Source of the DNA: Anaerolineales bacterium
Lineage (GTDB): Bacteria; Chloroflexota; Anaerolineae; 4572-78; NAK82
Direction of reading: 5' to 3'
NCBI GenBank assembly: GCA_024643945.1
Contig: JAHELX010000003.1
Coordinates: 1-42,110 of the forward strand
Length of the DNA: 42,110 nucleotides
Each line of letters starts with the position of its first letter. Within the stretch, counting starts at the first letter, position 1. Shown in pieces: positions 41,165 through 42,110 of the stretch. Below the pieces are notes generated by a model that was not told the origin of the DNA, searched no databases, and saw only the letters and a program-made list of their open reading frames with translations. The translations under genes were made by a program, and so were the position numbers.

Positions 41165-42110
41165 TTACGCGATCCCGGCAAACGCCGCCGGGTCACGCCA
41201 CGCCAGGCGCTCGCTTCCCTCATCACTGAACCTTGGCCCCCGGGGTGCGCTGACACCCGGCAGGTATACCTCACCAGGGATGGACGATCTCACCGTCCTC
41301 AATGCTTTCTGCACCCACGCCAGCGGCAGCCAATAGCGCGTTCCCCACGAGCCCATATAGCTGGAAAGCCAGGGGGCCGTCTCCAGATTGACCCGACTTC
41401 GCCACTCGCTGTGATCCAGCGTCAACGCATCGCCCGTGGCATAGTCAATCAGATTGTAGAGAGCCATCAACGGATATTGTTTGGCTTCGGGATAGCTGGC
41501 GTGAGAGCCAGCCGCCACGTAGATAACGGGGTGAGTGCCGACCCTCTCCACCTCAGGGTGGTCCCAGGGCTTGGTGATGCGCGAATTGTGGTCCAGGTAG
41601 CAGACGTAAGCCGGCGGTTCCATGAGATGATTCCCGCTGTCTAGCCTAAAGAAAACGTGAAAGCCCTCCCAATCCCCTTCATGATCGTTGAACCCCGCGT
41701 AACCACTGGCCCAATCATTGTAGGCATAAAAGAACCAATACTGTAAGACTTCATAGCCGGACTGGCGCATCCTTCGATAATAATAGGTGTAATTCCGCTC
41801 ACGGCCCTGGCTGGCCTGATAGCCTTCGATGGCGGATTCTCTTACCTCTGGTGGAAGATCGAAACGGGGCAGCTCTTCTCGAACTCCCCTTCTTTTGTCG
41901 GCGTAGGTCTTGGGCAACAGCAGTTTGTTCCACCAAAAGAGGCGGGTTGCTGCCTTAGTCTTCTGGCTGAACCAGTCGTAGGCACTGCACGCCCACTCCT
42001 CGGTCCAGGTGACGACCGGATTCTGAGACCATTGGTAGATCAGGCGCATGGCCCCCACCCCCCATTTGCTCGCCACCTCCACTCCGTGGAAGGGCCCGGT
42101 CGCCACCGAA
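41165..42110 (-). CDS. VPS62-like protein (may continue past the window)
   Basis: At least 313 residues are visible; the frame stays open to the window edge, so the true start may lie outside (a GTG at 42106 is the first possible in-frame start seen). The conserved core YWFFYAYNDWASGYAGFNDHEGDWE, then YLDHNSR, and THPVIYVAAGSHASYPE matches the VPS62-related family, found widely in bacteria and fungi. No function is established for bacterial members. The HEGDWE and GSHASY motifs suggest a conserved polar site. Confidence 0.75.
   Translation of the reverse strand, partial: SVATGPFHGVEVASKWGVGAMRLIYQWSQNPVVTWTEEWACSAYDWFSQKTKAATRLFWWNKLLLPKTYADKRRGVREELPRFDLPPEVRESAIEGYQASQGRERNYTYYYRRMRQSGYEVLQYWFFYAYNDWASGYAGFNDHEGDWEGFHVFFRLDSGNHLMEPPAYVCYLDHNSRITKPWDHPEVERVGTHPVIYVAAGSHASYPEAKQYPLMALYNLIDYATGDALTLDHSEWRSRVNLETAPWLSSYMGSWGTRYWLPLAWVQKALRTVRSSIPGEVYLPGVSAPRGPRFSDEGSERLAWRDPAAFAGIA

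Noticed and set aside
1..42110. tRNA, tmRNA or rRNA genes
   Set aside because: No cloverleaf with a T-loop GTTCRA and CCA-side pairing, and no rRNA core sequence, was noticed on reading; a tRNAscan run would be decisive.

Overview
The window looks like chromosomal DNA from a free-living, GC-rich bacterium, most likely a member of the Chloroflexota (Anaerolineae-like). This is inferred from the gene neighbourhoods (pgeF-yggS-proC-yggT-DUF167, the DUF6504 protein, VPS62- and YIP1-like proteins), from the many signal-peptide-bearing hydrolases, and from strong GGAGG ribosome sites with frequent GTG starts. No rRNA, tRNA, CRISPR array, phage gene or transposase gene was recognised.

Region 1 (1-16.4 kb) is an island of exported proteins with unusually long intergenic leaders. 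It holds the tail of a possible serine protease, an M6 metalloprotease, a UshA-type 5'-nucleotidase followed by a small beta-grasp-like protein, a second HExxH metalloprotease, an S8 subtilase framed by an inverted repeat, an Asp-box sialidase-like protein, two paralogous SLGCPQPG proteins on the minus strand, and a secreted protein broken by an in-frame TAG. Three loci (M6, nucleotidase, HExxH protease) share a ~450-nt leader. It consists of a promoter module (TTCAAA-N17-TATAAT containing AACCG direct repeats), a hairpin whose stem covaries around a constant loop, and further downstream a box (GAAAGGRGGTGATG) nearly fully complementary to the 3' end of 16S rRNA but lying 80-150 nt before the start codon. 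The box also precedes the sialidase-like and the broken gene. The promoter module also precedes the broken gene and an apparently gene-less hairpin transcript at about 16.13-16.24 kb. This leader family is the best candidate here for an undescribed regulatory system.

Region 2 (16.4-24.8 kb) is mostly housekeeping. A minus-strand operon pgeF-yggS-proC-yggT is followed on the same strand by a DUF167 gene; yggS carries an in-frame GC-rich repeat insert. On the plus strand a coiled-coil gene is coupled to selB, followed by a cobalamin-binding radical SAM gene with a consensus sigma70 promoter and a 200-nt leader.

Region 3 (24.8-33.9 kb) is a complete phosphate module on the minus strand: response regulator, sensor kinase, then pstS-pstC-pstA-pstB, a thioredoxin-type arsenate reductase and two phoU paralogs. 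A four-repeat Pho box (TTAACA-like hexamers every 11 nt) lies upstream of pstS. A fragment of an unrelated gene sits between the kinase and pstS.

Region 4 (34-42.1 kb) contains gatC-gatA, a nucleotidyltransferase-domain protein, galU, a DUF6504 protein, alanine dehydrogenase and a Bcp peroxiredoxin preceded by a long inverted repeat, all on the plus strand. On the minus strand are a shortened AMP-binding-like protein, a YIP1-family membrane protein and a VPS62-like protein running off the window end.

Functionally, region 1 could support breakdown of extracellular protein, nucleotides and glycans. The released phosphate could feed the Pst system of region 3; that link is an inference.
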